NCBI GenBank assembly: GCA_959347315.1
Contig: OY365807.1
Span: forward strand, 30,795,128 to 30,859,127
Source of the DNA: Bimastos eiseni
Lineage: Eukaryota; Annelida; Clitellata; Crassiclitellata; Lumbricidae
Reading direction: 5' to 3'
Length of the DNA: 64,000 bases
Shown here: piece after piece, positions 1 through 11,658 of the stretch
Layout: every line of letters starts with the position of its first letter
Position numbering within the stretch: position 1 is the first letter of the stretch
Program-made: the position numbers and the translations under genes
The notes under the pieces: generated by a model
What the model saw: the letters and a program-made list of their open reading frames with translations, nothing else
What the model was told of the DNA's origin: nothing
The model's database searches: none

Positions 1-2004
1 CATTTGATATTTACGCGTGTTAGGGCATTCGTTTATAGCATGTATACATGTAGGCCTTTCAACTTGTATGGAAGCTTCGGCCTTCTAGATCGAAATGTAA
101 ATAATGCGGCCCACGTGACGTGCCCAGCGTAGAAACGCATGCTCGTGCAGAATGATTTAATACAGAACTAGACCTATATTTTACTTGTTTTCTTCTACAT
201 GTAGTTTACTCAAGTATGGGAATGGACGATTGTAGAGTCAAGGAACGAATATATATATATAGGTCTACACCATATTTCTTCAACTCTTCTAAAAGAATGC
301 TATGACGCCAAGTTCCTTCTCATCTTCTCAACTAATGTCTGGAACATTCTGATAAGGGCGTAATATAGACTAAATCTTTGGAATAGATTAGAATATTGGG
401 AAGTCTAGCAAAACAATCATGAGGATAATAGACAAGAATGCAATAAAACTGAGAGTCCGCGCAAAATTCCAGGTATCCGAAACTTTTTTAGAATTATCGA
501 CAGAGTCATTAGACCCTAATTCAACTTAAATATCAGCATGAGCTTCTGCCATCATTAATCTAAGTCGAATGAGACTTCTCTAGAACTATGGATCAAGTTA
601 TTATGGTCAATGAGATTCTGTAGAATAAACACTTAGACTTACGAAAGCACCATCAACTATACAGCTAAACAGCTTAGTCATCTCTTCGCTAGCAGAGATT
701 TTCAGCTTAAAGTGCAGGTCCTCATGCGGAGGTTCTCAGGCTAGATATAATCATCTAATACCTTGGCGTATGCCCGACAGTATATTCATATAATGGTCTG
801 ATATTTCTTTCGTGTCACGTGCGTCCTTCCGGTAATCCATTATTAGGCATCAAGGACATGTAAATAGTAATTACATCAACTTCATTGCTCTACTCAGCGC
901 CGTATTTGCGTATATGTCAGCTGACCACTACAGGCCCCGTGACAGAGATCGTGTAGGCCTGAGTCCAAATAACAGGCCTGCAATATTAAAATCAGCTGCA
1001 ATGACTGTCTGGTGACAATTATAGTCTGATTCGCTATGGTTACGCTGGAGTTTAAAGAGCTGTCTATTCATCTAGATGATTTACTGGAGTCATTGTTGCA
1101 TATTTGATTCAGCTGCATCTCTGTCATATACTTCCAATATACGCAGCGGCTTGATTATCTGGCCTCGTCTTTCCCCTGGGCCATCATCTTGGGAGATTGA
1201 AAGCCTGCATCCAAACGCATTGACTGGACACAGCATGATCATAGACCTATATTAGTCCTATTATATATATGCTTCATATTAATAGGCTGTATCATCTTCT
1301 CATATTTCATCATTTTGTGCATACACTTTACAAGTTTACATGTATGTAAATAAGTTTCATATTCTGCGTAAAAACTTATCGCAATCAATATCGTAAGTTC
1401 CAAATTTATGAAGCGCAATTCTTATGCTAGGCGCAGGGCACTAGCCTATTTATGAGATCAGCGTTGTGTCAGTGTTGTGTTCAGAGATGTAAAGTAAAGA
1501 ACCCTGTTAGGATCCTATAGAGTGACAAAAAAGAGGATGCAGAGGCTGCTGTGGTTGGTGTCGTTGAGAGCGAGAAACGTGGATTTGTGTTTGAATTCTT
1601 TACACTTTGATTGCAAATGAATAGCCGATGGGGTGCCGTGTTAGCAGGGGCGACGATCTCGATGGGGTCGAGGGGGACAAGTTCCCAATCTATTACAGAG
1701 AGAGCACACGTTTATACGCTTGTACCCCATATCTTACTCCTCTCATTGGGTGTCCCCGCACCTCTCAGGGAGCATGGGGCTTCAAAGTAAGTGTGCAATT
1801 GCTGAATCCAGTTAGCTAAGATAACACACCTGTGGTTCTAAGGATGACTGTGGACTGTTAGATAATCACAGAGTTAACATTTCGTAAAGACTTATGTGCG
1901 TTAGATGGCACAAAACAATAGCTCTTCAACTAGCCTCGTATCTGTTGTATCAGCCACACGAGTTTCTTGCTCAGATGTCGTTGTTTATAAGTTTATTGAC
2001 TGAC
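1..2004. other. Non-coding flank, probably receptor-gene intron
   Basis: This stretch lies just downstream (minus strand) of exon 2 of the receptor gene, whose phase-1 donor requires a further exon. I searched for a continuation of the ANF-receptor domain and found none, so this is most likely intron with the next exon off the left edge. It has short AT microsatellite tracts (near 250 and 1262) and an unrecognised 63-codon plus-strand frame at 1628-1819. Part of that frame (near 1740) resembles 44275-44320, so it may be an old repeat rather than an exon. Confidence 0.5.
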
Positions 2005-2114
2005 CTGCGGAACACGGAAGTCCAATGACGCCATCGATGTCAAACTCCTCCTTGACGTCAACAATGCCGCCAAGAGCCGTCTTTCCATCACAATTGTCGT
2101 CATGCCAAATGACT
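2005..2114 (-). CDS. Exon 2 of receptor gene (ANF-binding domain)
   Basis: This 110-bp exon is too short for a simple ORF search. On the minus strand an acceptor (pyrimidine-rich tract ending TTTGACAG) precedes 2114, and a donor G|GTCAGT follows 2005. The first base completes the Arg codon begun in exon 1 (AG+A), giving [20 protein letters not shown] and then a segment ending IGLPCSA. The Cys in NCDG and the Cys in LPCSA sit where the family has conserved cysteines. The exon ends after one base of a codon, so a downstream exon is needed. Confidence 0.8.
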
Positions 2115-5100
2115 CTGTCAAAAATCGAATATCAAAACAATTGACGGCGGTAGAAGCCATAAGACAATATTGTGGTAATGTAACAAATCAACTTAGCAAC
2201 AATCTGACATAGATAAAACACTTCAGTTATGATGTAGGCCTATACCTCTCAATAATTAACGCTATTTTGGGCAGATTGCGCCTGCGACTTAGACCGCATC
2301 GTGCACGTCCATTTTATTGAAAAAACTGTGTTCAAAAAATCTTTCGATTTGAGTGGTTTGTTAAGCCGCTTATTGCTGTGTAAGACTAGATTCTTAACCA
2401 GTTTTCACGGACAGTAGATAATAAACCTTTACCATTACGGTATATATATATGTGGTAACGCACCATAGCTTATTGCTTATCTGTGGGACGCGGTAGCTGA
2501 TTGGTTAGAGGGCTCGAGAACACGAGTTCGAGTCTTCCCTTACTTGTGTAGGTATCCTGAGCAAATCCTTCACTCAAAATTGCTCAGCTCCTGCGATTGA
2601 TATTTGTTCCTTATAAAAAAAGTGTTAAATATATGAGTAACAGTACTGCTGCTAAAAATAATATGATGCCCAATAATAGTCATAATGACAACTTGGTGAG
2701 TTACAGGCCGTTCTGGAAGTTCATTTTATTTTCTCCGGACGTTGTTTAACGGGCCTGAAGGGTTGTAACTACCTGGAAAAATGGTAATATAAGTCTTTAC
2801 AAGAGTTTGTGTAAATCTACATGGCAGTATTGCATTTAATCCCGTTCGAAACAAGCAGAATATGATGATAAACAGGATTTTAGAAAACAAGTGAAGATGA
2901 GTGTTCGGGGACACTTTGGGACTGAATGACTAGACAAGATGGAGAATGCCGATGTAACCAACTTATGTGTTTGTCTGACGTATGAATTTGTATAATTGTT
3001 GAAAATTTATATAACGGTTCTCTCCAGCATTGGAAGAGCAAATTATAATCAAAAAAAGCGGGCTCTTAATAGGGACGGGATACAAATGTCCTATAACACT
3101 ATAGTTAAGCATTGCAGTTGACAAGACATCACAGAGGATGTAGCAATTACACAGTTGTTCTATTTTGGGTGCAATCATTGCCTCCAGCTTTAGGCGATTA
3201 CGTGCATTTGCTAATTGGCGCCATTTAGATACACAATGATCTTACGCGGCGGCACAATAATTCTTTTGATCAAACGACTCACATGGACGTGAACGCTGAT
3301 GATGAAAATCAGAAAGTTTATTATGTTTTATAGATTTTTATGCATAAGATTATGCCTTTAGATAATAATTGTGAACTTAAACACAAATGAACAAGAAATT
3401 AAAAATATGAATAAGACAAAATGAATACAAACCTTATGAATTATACCTAGGTTCAAATAATAATAGTAGGCCAATCGCATAATTATGTATGGTATAGTCC
3501 AATCGCATAGTGAATAAATTTTTGACAATATATTATAGCCTTATTGCCCATTATGTAAAGGCGAATTAGGCCTAGTTACTATTTTTTTAGTGAGGTAGGG
3601 CCCATAGTTTAACTACTAATAGGACACAATACAAATCATTTCAATAATGCAGTAGGCCTATACATCGCAGATAAACGAGATGGACAAAATTAAACGGCAG
3701 ATGTAATCGACAATCTTTTCATCGATCTCCCTTATATAGATGTCTATATATATACATATATATGTATATATATATGTATATATATATATACACACATATA
3801 TATATATATATGTATAATACACATATATATGTATATATATGTGTATATATATATATACACACACACATATATATATACATATGTATATACACATATATAT
3901 GTATATATATGTGTATATATATACACACACATATATATATTTATACATATATATATACACATATATATGTATATATATACATATATATAGGCTGACCGCT
4001 GCCTTCGAAATAGAAAACAGACTTCACAAAACAGAAACTACTTTTAGCGTACTATACACGTATAGTAGTAGACGTAGGCCTAATACGAATCAATACAAGG
4101 CTCTGTAAGTAGATGGCCAGCAGTGTTATTTGGGTTGTCTTAAGCCGATTAGGATCTAGACTAAGCCTTTGTAATGGACTAATTTCATCACAGCAGCTTC
4201 TGAACTCGGTAATATATTTTGGGTCAAAATAATCCATCATCTTTTCATCTGCTTAAAGGGAAACCATTTAGACTTTCGCCAGCAGAGGCCAGCAGCTGCA
4301 TGAGTGTTTCTCTGCTTTCTCTGATTAATCCATAATTACCACACAGCTGTTACGGCGAAAATACGGCTATGAAATCATGGACATCATTAAGCATCGATTT
4401 AAACTGTTATTATATAATATATATATAAATTTACGAAAACAGTTTTTCATTTGTCCTTGTGTAGGCCTATAGTTGCATATAGCTGCATATAGTTGCATAT
4501 AGTTGCATATAGTTGCATATAGTTGCATATAGTTGCATATAGTTGCATATAGTTGCATATAGATGCATATAGTTGCATATAGTTGTCTACAGTTTCACCT
4601 GTACGCAACGCATGCGATGACCCTTAATGCTTACAAAGTGGTTGATGAAAAAGAACATATTGAGCGCCACATCCCGGATATATATATATATATATAATAT
4701 ATATATATATATACTGGCGTTAAACGTAAGTCTTGGATGTGAACTGTATTACACAATGGTCCCCACAACGATTAGGCCTTCTAGTGTCTTATTTAAAGAA
4801 CCCTAAACTGGTCTCCTCGCCTTCGCTCCTGTGGGCGCTATAGAAATGTTGAGATTACGATTCCGACTATTCAGTTGCCATCGTAATTGGTCTTTGTCGA
4901 CTATCAACAGTCTTTTGCTGTTAGGTCTCACTGTTTGATGCATCTGGGCTGGTTGTCATTTTTACGAAATTTTTCAGCAGTCACAACAAACTTTGATAGT
5001 TCTACGAAACGTCGGCTCCGAGTATGCGGATCTATTGACTATATACTTATAAAGTCCGAATTGGATTTCGCGAGTCTTTTCGGACATTTATTTCCGAGGT

Positions 5101-8100
5101 ACGACCGCCATTTCAAATAGGCGATATAGCCAAGCATGTCGAACGATTCTCGTTTTGACGATGTCGAGTCCTAACTTAAATATGCCATTTGTTTGATTAA
5201 CCGTCGACACAGCTGGAGTCGCAAACTTAGGCCTACTTTCTCGGTTCTCCTATATCGAGAACAGCTTTCGTTCTATACTGAAAACTTTTTTAGTCGTGTT
5301 TTTATCTTTCTTTCGTGTTTTCCTTTGAGCGTTTCAATGTGCACTTGATCAGTTTATCTAGAATGCATTTTGTTATAATTTGCATTAATAGTTCTATAGA
5401 AAGTTGACGATGAAAATGCTGAAGCTAGCGCTGAAACTGTAGGTTGTACGCCAATTTCTGTGCTATAGTATACATTACGAAGTTCAGTCATTATGCGTTT
5501 ACCAGTTCGAGTGCAACAATGGTTCCACTATTTAAATGGCTGAAGATAATGATTAGGGCCCATGCGTATTCTGAACACGTGTTATATAATTACGTTCACA
5601 TCCAAATTCTTGAACACAAATCCTATCTGCCTCACAGAAGTTGCACCTGCGACTCTTCGTTCAGACGTAGGCCTAAAATTAGTCATTCGTAAACCCGCAG
5701 ACGACAACGGCGAACTGGAAGAGATTGCTTGAAACAAAATTAAATGTTGCTTCGTGGATAGAACGGAACCGGACGCAGTTTCTGCTTCTTCCTGTACAGG
5801 CATGCTTTGTAAATGCGCTTCCATCAGACTTCTCACAACAACATGAGTCACAGATACTCCTGTGCGTCCATGATGTATCTCCGTGTTACATCGATCCTGC
5901 TCATATTTAGGTGAATCTGTCAGTTGAGATCCGTCTCCACCGCTGTTCGTTTAAATGAATGTCACGTCATTTCAGGTCCCGTGCACGTACCGTGCTAGCT
6001 CGAAAATTAAATCTCTGAAATAAACCACCAATTGCAGGCGATCCGACACCCGAACGCGTAGAGGTGCACGCGACGAACTCTCTGACCAAAATAGCGAACT
6101 AGATAGTAGTTCAATCGTGCTTCAATTATCAGGGACACACATGCCATCCAAGAGCACGAAACATGTGAATTATTCTGGTTAGATAATCTACTGTTCTATT
6201 ACTGTGACTGATTTGAATCTTTTTATTGGTGTGTCAGGTCCAACCCAAGTAATTATACAAATAGGTTGTTCCATCTGAGGTCAAGTGAAAAAATTGCTTC
6301 TTAAAAAAATCAACTCTTAGGAGAAGATGGGGCAAAACGCCCAATTTAATGGAAATTTTATTCATAGAGCAAAACATAATGACAGCTGATAAACATTTAT
6401 GATCATCAACAACATCTGATCTGATGCTACAAAACCACTCAAGTATAAAACGTAAATAGGTTCAAATTTGAGCTTTACAATTAATTGTTTTAATTTATTT
6501 TTGGTCAACATAAGCATCTTGCCTCTTATACGGGCAAAAATTCGCATAGCCTACCAGATCATATATTGCCCTCTGAATATATTACATACTTTTAGACCCT
6601 AAATTTGTTCTGCTTTTCTCTTAGTAATTTCGCCCGACCTGACTTTTGCAATGAGCAATCTCCAATGTTTCAAGACCGTACTGTACTCTGTTTGTCTTTC
6701 TCTTACATAATTATGTATATAGTTTCGTGCGATTGTCTCCAGCGATAAAGTTTTTTTAAGCGCAAACTATATTGTTGGGCTCACTGTTTTAAAACAACAG
6801 ACTATGCAAAATGTTTAAATTTGGGCATAACTATGGGGCATCTTTTGTGTATACGCGAGGTCGATCATAATAATATAATCGGGTAAGACGCACAGTCATA
6901 TTAGGCAAGACGCCTAGTTACATAAGGCAAGACGCCCAGTCACATGAGCTAGGACGCCCAGTCACATGAGCTATTAAAACGCCCAGTCACATGAGGAAAG
7001 AAGCTCAGTCACATGGGGCAAGACGCCTAGTCACATGGGGCAAGACGCCTAGTCACATGAGGCAAGACGCTCAGTCACATGGGGCAAGACGCTTAGTCAC
7101 ATGGGGCAAGACGCCCAGTCAGATGAGGAAAGAAGCTCAGTCACATGGGGCAAGACACCCAGTGAGGCATTTCATAACTGGTTTAATCGGACAGTGACAT
7201 TTCTAAATGTTATGGTATCCAAGAAAACAAACATCTTTGGACAACAATAGAACCATATGATTTATATTAAAAAGATTTAAGACAGTTCATCACACTTAGA
7301 CGTGTTTTGACAACGAGTGATTTGTTCGTAGGGAACACGAAAGCACATTGTCTTTCAACCTGAAATGAAATCAACAAGGTGGTTCAAAACAAAATTTGGC
7401 TGATAAAATGCTCATAGGCGTAATGCTTCCCATGGGCCTTCAATCCTTCAATCTAAAGACCAACAAGCAACGAAGGCCTCTTCTACATCCTTCTTGGACA
7501 TCGACGAATATCTGAAGTGATGGTGGAAGATACTACTCGTCCATCCTCCCCAGTACTTATTTATGTTAAGTACTTATTTATGTTATATACTTATTTATGT
7601 TAAGTACTTATTTATGTTAATTACTTATTTATGTTAAGTACTTATTTATGTTAAGTACTTATTTATGTTAAGTACTTATTTATGTTAAGTACTTATTTAT
7701 GTCATTTGATCGCTTGTCGTCACTCACGGATGCGTGTCTTATAATACTCTTATTAGTTATTACTCATCGATTTAAACTAACATTATATATAAATTTACGC
7801 AAACATTAGTTCTCGTGTTTCTTCGTACTACTGAGTCAGGTTAGTGCATGAATGGGTGAACATCCTTGGCACCCAAATTATTAACCCTTCATTCCTTAGT
7901 TGATCGGTGAACGAATACCTAAGTCGACTGATAGATCATCCGGTCCCAATGAATCAGTCTTCTGGGATTTCTAAATAGACGTGCAAGCAAGACGTCACCA
8001 CGACCTCACCACAGTTAGCTCTCTAAGATTATATCGCGCAAATTGCTACAATAAGCCTACACAATGATAAATATTTTACTGTTAACGTTGGATTTCTGCG

Positions 8101-10766
8101 CACGCGATCGGCCATTTTGGTATACATTGATCTACCTCTGCGTCACTTTGACAAATGTTTTAATCTATATGCAGAATTTGCTCAACAACTCCGAATATGT
8201 TAGAATTGTCTGGTGCTAGGGTTTTGACCGGAACATATTCTTCGTCGGCTTTGCCAAGGATTTTGTGCGTTTAAGAGACACTTTGTCTGGTATTGCCAAG
8301 GCCATAATTATGACTGCATGCGATCCGGTCTCAGCCGCGCGGCCGTGTACACCTACATCCTTTACAGCCGAGTGTAATCGCTTTTCGTTTTGGTGGACGG
8401 TGGTAAACGCGGACAATGGATCACCTCGACCGATAGTCATGAGTGGCTATTCAATCTAAAGACCAACAAGCAACGAAGGCCTCTTCTACATCCTTCTTGG
8501 ACATCGACGAATATCTGAAGTGATGGTGGAAGATACTACTCGTCCATCCTCCCCAGTACTTATTTATGTTAAGTACTTATTTATGTTATATACTTATTTA
8601 TGTTAAGTACTTATTTATGTTAATTACTTATTTATGTTAAGTACTTATTTATGTTAAGTACTTATTTATGTTAAGTACTTATTTATGTTAAGTACTTATT
8701 TATGTCATTTGATCGCTTGTCGTCACTCACGGATGCGTGTCTTATAATACTCTTATTAGTTATTACTCATCGATTTAAACTAACATTATATATAAATTTA
8801 CGCAAACATTAGTTCTCGTGTTTCTTCGTACTACTGAGTCAGGTTAGTGCATGAATGGGTGAACATCCTTGGCACCCAAATTATTAACCCTTCATTCCTT
8901 AGTTGATCGGTGAACGAATACCTAAGTCGACTGATAGATCATCCGGTCCCAATGAATCAGTCTTCTGGGATTTCTAAATAGACGTGCAAGCAAGACGTCA
9001 CCACGACCTCACCACAGTTAGCTCTCTAAGATTATATCGCGCAAATTGCTACAATAAGCCTACACAATGATAAATATTTTACTGTTAACGTTGGATTTCT
9101 GCGCACGCGATCGGCCATTTTGGTATACATTGATCTACCTCTGCGTCACTTTGACAAATGTTTTAATCTATATGCAGAATTTGCTCAACAACTCCGAATA
9201 TGTTAGAATTGTCTGGTGCTAGGGTTTTGACCGGAACATATTCTTCGTCGGCTTTGCCAAGGATTTTGTGCGTTTAAGAGACACTTTGTCTGGGTATTGC
9301 CAAGGCCATAATTATGACTGCATGCGATCCGGTCTCAGCCGCGCGGCCGTGTACACCTACATCCTTTACAGCCGAGTGTAATCGCTTTTCGTTTTGGTGG
9401 ACGGTGGTAAACGCGGACAATGGATCACCTCGACCGATAGTCATGAGTGGCTATTCAATCTAAAGACCAACAAGCAACGAAGGCCTCTTCTACATCCTTC
9501 TTGGACATCGACGAATATCTGAAGTGATGGTGGAAGATACTACTCGTCGACATTGTACCCATGTCAGAGAGCGATGTCTACAGCCGTCGCTCTACCCTTT
9601 TGACGTAACTTGGCCTAGAGACTATGAACAGTGACACCCATGCCATCTGTTAGCTATTGACGGGAATCCGGTGGTTGGTTCAACATCTGTGCGTTGGCCA
9701 ACCATTTGGTGACTCTTCTAACCGGCTAAGCATTTGTTTTGCTAACTGTTCTAGCAATCGTTGAACGGACATTTACCATCATGTAGGCTAGCGCAGAGAG
9801 CGCCTCTGAGTAGCTTTCAGGAAGAGGCGCTATATCAAGTTTCATTTATTGATTCATTCAACAACGGCATGTTAAAAATAAAACATCTCAAGGATCATGC
9901 CTCAAATCATCGACGAACTTGAAACGCGATCGCACTTGCGACATAGAGTAATAAGGTGTTGACTAAACGTTCAAGCTGACCTCAATGACCTCTATAGCAT
10001 ATACCAGCAGGTTAAGCCAAGCGTGAGTGGGGTTAGCAACCGCCTCCGTTTTGAAAAAAGCTCAGTAAAATTGCATTAAAACCGCAAGAGTTAGTCGTTT
10101 GATGGATATAACCATAGTGTAAAAAAGGGGACAGATTTCTTTCTGCCGCTTATTTATGTGCGAAATTGAGCAAGTTTGCGATTTGGAGGATGTCTAAATT
10201 GGAAGTGAAATTCTAAGAAGATCGCAATACTATCCGAAAGATTCAACTCGATGGAAGTGACAGAAAGAAACAAATTTTAATTGAACGAGCTATCAAAGCA
10301 TCCAGGGCATGAACCATTGTGAATGGACTATATTTTACTCTAAATTCTATTGTTGTTTTACTACCACTTTAAGCAATTGAAGTCATTAAAGTTGCGCTTT
10401 CTATGCAGTTTGCTACCACCCGTCGCCCTTCTCCGGCAGTGAGTGGTCAAACCATATCGTCGACCACAGAACGTACATGTATACTGACCTGATGCTGTAA
10501 CCTAGCAGGAGTCCATTTCTCTGGGCAGCCACTAGGGCCAATGTCGATGCAGCCGCATTCCTCTCGAAGCCCAGTTTACCGGTGCTTGGGGTCATCAGAC
10601 CCAACGTCAGACGCGAAACATTTTCCGATGAGGGAAAGGTTGCATTTGGGTTGACCTGCACCAGAGAACTGGCTACATGAAGCAAAGAGACGAAAACTGG
10701 CAGAAGACGTGTTGCCATTGAAACCACGAATGATATGAAAACCCCAAACGTCGCTTTCGTTGACAT
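2005..10766 (-). CDS. Receptor guanylate cyclase / natriuretic-peptide-receptor-like protein, 5' part (2 exons, incomplete)
   Basis: The model is exon 1 at 10766-10489 joined to exon 2 at 2114-2005, giving 129 codons before the left edge. Seen: a hydrophobic leader (about residues 8-35), then the start of a periplasmic-binding-protein-like fold: [20 protein letters not shown], then [20 protein letters not shown], then [10 protein letters not shown]. Known: the pattern of a beta strand after the leader, a 'W.D..C' segment and a 'GPPCS'-like turn is typical of the ANF ligand-binding region of membrane guanylate cyclases and natriuretic-peptide receptors. These bind peptides outside the cell and usually make cGMP inside. 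Inferred: a single-pass surface receptor; in echinoderms such receptors include sperm chemotaxis receptors. The transmembrane, kinase-homology and cyclase parts are not in the window, so a clearance-type receptor without cyclase cannot be excluded. The two exons join exactly in phase 2, which strongly supports the model. Confidence 0.8.
2485..2640 (+). repeat. tRNA-derived SINE-like element
   Basis: The segment starts GGGACGCGGTAGCTGATTGG, which holds an A-box-like TAGCTGATTGG. About 35 bp later comes a B-box-like AGTTCGAGTCT, the spacing of an internal RNA polymerase III promoter. A non-tRNA body follows and ends in an A-rich stretch near 2620. It does not fold as an intact tRNA. The element at 38961 opens with the same GGGACG(C/T)GGT head. 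Confidence 0.5.
3735..3990. repeat. Compound TA/TG microsatellite
   Basis: About 250 bp are made almost entirely of alternating pyrimidine-purine steps, with TATATATG, TACACAC and ATATATAC blocks in both orientations. All frames on both strands stay open as Tyr/Ile/Cys/His repeats, so the several open frames here are composition artefacts. Such DNA can extrude hairpins or adopt left-handed form and is prone to length polymorphism. Confidence 0.95.
4469..4585. repeat. 10-bp minisatellite (AGTTGCATAT)n
   Basis: About eleven copies of AGTTGCATAT run head to tail, with single-base variants at two units (AGCTG, AGATG). The period is close to one helical turn of DNA. Confidence 0.95.
4680..4712. 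repeat. (TA)n microsatellite
   Basis: Two uninterrupted TA runs are separated by one AA step. Confidence 0.9.
4827..4862 (+). repeat. LINE (L2/CR1-like) 3' tail
   Basis: The motif GGGCGCTATAGAAATGTTGA is followed by ATTACGATT, matching the segment at 48195-48232. A 'GCGCTATA(G/T)AAAT' box followed by short A/T-rich repeats is the usual end of L2/CR1-type LINEs and the SINEs they mobilise. Confidence 0.45.
6881..7163. repeat. 22-bp minisatellite
   Basis: About thirteen copies of GGCAAGACGCCCAGTCACAT plus GG or GA run from 6881; several copies carry AGGAAAGAAGCTCAGTCACA instead. Because 22 is not a multiple of three, the array reads open as a protein repeat with a 66-bp period (residue motif [17 protein letters not shown]) at 6991-7197. 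I regard that frame as a by-product. Confidence 0.95.
7550..7703. repeat. 17-bp minisatellite inside duplication copy 1
   Basis: Nine units of AAGTACTTATTTATGTT, with ATATAC and AATTAC variants at units three and five. Confidence 0.95.
8553..8706. repeat. 17-bp minisatellite inside duplication copy 2
   Basis: Nine units with the same variant order as the array at 7550. Confidence 0.95.
9826..9865 (+). repeat. LINE-like 3' tail
   Basis: GAGGCGCTATATCAAGTTTC is followed by ATTTATTGATTCATT, the same kind of box as at 4827 and 27690. Confidence 0.35.
10489..10766 (-). CDS. Exon 1 of receptor gene (signal peptide and start of binding domain)
   Basis: It has 92 codons plus two bases. The first ATG in the frame is at 10766; an in-frame TGA lies 24 bases further upstream (10791-10793). 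A second ATG at 10718 ([18 protein letters not shown]) would give a more classical signal peptide, so the true start is not certain. NATF and NVSR are N-glycosylation sequons just after the leader. The donor is CATCAG|GTCAGT, ending two bases into an Arg codon that exon 2 completes. Confidence 0.8.
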
Positions 10767-11240
10767 GGATGATGTTATCTTGACATGGAATCAACGAAAA
10801 ATGTCGGAGTCAAACCTCGTAACTTTGATTGACCAAGAATCAACGAAGTGATTTGTTGCTTGCAGTTCATAGCATCAAATTGAAATTCTTAATTCTACCT
10901 TACTTGCGTTCTAATCGAGCCATTTCTTAATCTAGCAGCTGTGTATCTAGCAGCATTGAATTCAAGAACAGTTGCCGAAATAGTCGAATAAAACGGGTAG
11001 AATAAAACATGTCTTTATATTATCGTACAGAATATTAACTTAGGTTCTATTCTTTCCCGATGATGATGCCCGACTTTTAAGACAGCAGCGATTCTTCATT
11101 TGTGTAATTTGTAGATAAAATCACAAATTCTGCTCGGTTTCAGAAATCTCAGATGCAATCAATTGTTACAAATGATGATTAATTTGTATTAAAACCGGAG
11201 TCTTTATTACATTACAGCATGCATGACATCTTTTGAGATG

Positions 11241-11658
11241 CCAACCCCGCACGAGACCGACTGAGTTCTGAACACCCAATGACACATTTATATAACGCCA
11301 AGAACAGATGAAACAACGTTCGCTGTATCACGCAAAAGACGCTGTCTATCGCATGCGTATGACTATCTACATTTGCTCTTCATCGTTGTGTGGCCCGTAT
11401 ATGTTTATATATATATAATAATTTATGTATATATATATATATTATATTTCCAACCCCGCACGAGACCGACTGAGTTCTGAACACCCAATGACACATTTAT
11501 ATAACGCCAAGAACAGATGAAACAACGTTCGCTGTATCACGCAAAAGACGCTGTCTATCGCATGCGTATGACTATCTACATTTGCTCTTCATCGTTGTGT
11601 GGCCCGTATATGTTTATATATATATAATAATTTATGTATATATATATATATTATATTT
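11241..11658. repeat. 209-bp perfect tandem duplication
   Basis: Units 11241-11449 and 11450-11658 appear identical base for base, including an imperfect TA-rich tail. The second unit starts CCAACCCCGCACGAGACCGA directly after the first ends. No open frame is conserved. Confidence 0.95.

Larger units (their letters stand above)
7446..9548. repeat. Large tandem duplication, unit 1003-1004 bp, 2.1 copies
   Basis: Copy 1 is 7446-8448, copy 2 is 8449-9452 and a 96-bp partial third copy ends at 9548. By eye the two full copies differ by one inserted G (TCTGGTATTGCC in copy 1, TCTGGGTATTGCC in copy 2). Each holds the same nine-unit 17-bp array with its variant units in the same order, so the duplication happened after the array formed. 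The open frames in copy 1 (8216-8440 minus, 8265-8459 plus) are broken in copy 2 and match nothing known. Confidence 0.95.
2115..10488 (-). other. Intron 1 of receptor gene (8.4 kb)
   Basis: No exon was recognised inside. It carries a tRNA-type SINE (2485), a TA/TG microsatellite (3735), a 10-bp minisatellite (4469), a LINE-like 3' tail (4827), a 22-bp minisatellite (6881), a 1-kb tandem duplication with embedded 17-bp arrays (7446-9548) and another LINE-like tail (9826). Remaining stretches such as 2640-3730, 4900-6880 and 9870-10400 show nothing I can identify. Short open frames at 4887-5120, 5444-5910 and 8216-8459 match no family I know. Confidence 0.7.

Noticed and set aside
3658..4108. 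Several Tyr/Ile/Cys-rich open frames on both strands
   Set aside because: They are translations of an alternating TA/TG microsatellite.
8216..8459. Overlapping 74- and 64-codon open frames in the 1-kb duplication
   Set aside because: Copy 2 has a one-base insertion that breaks both, and neither matches a known family.
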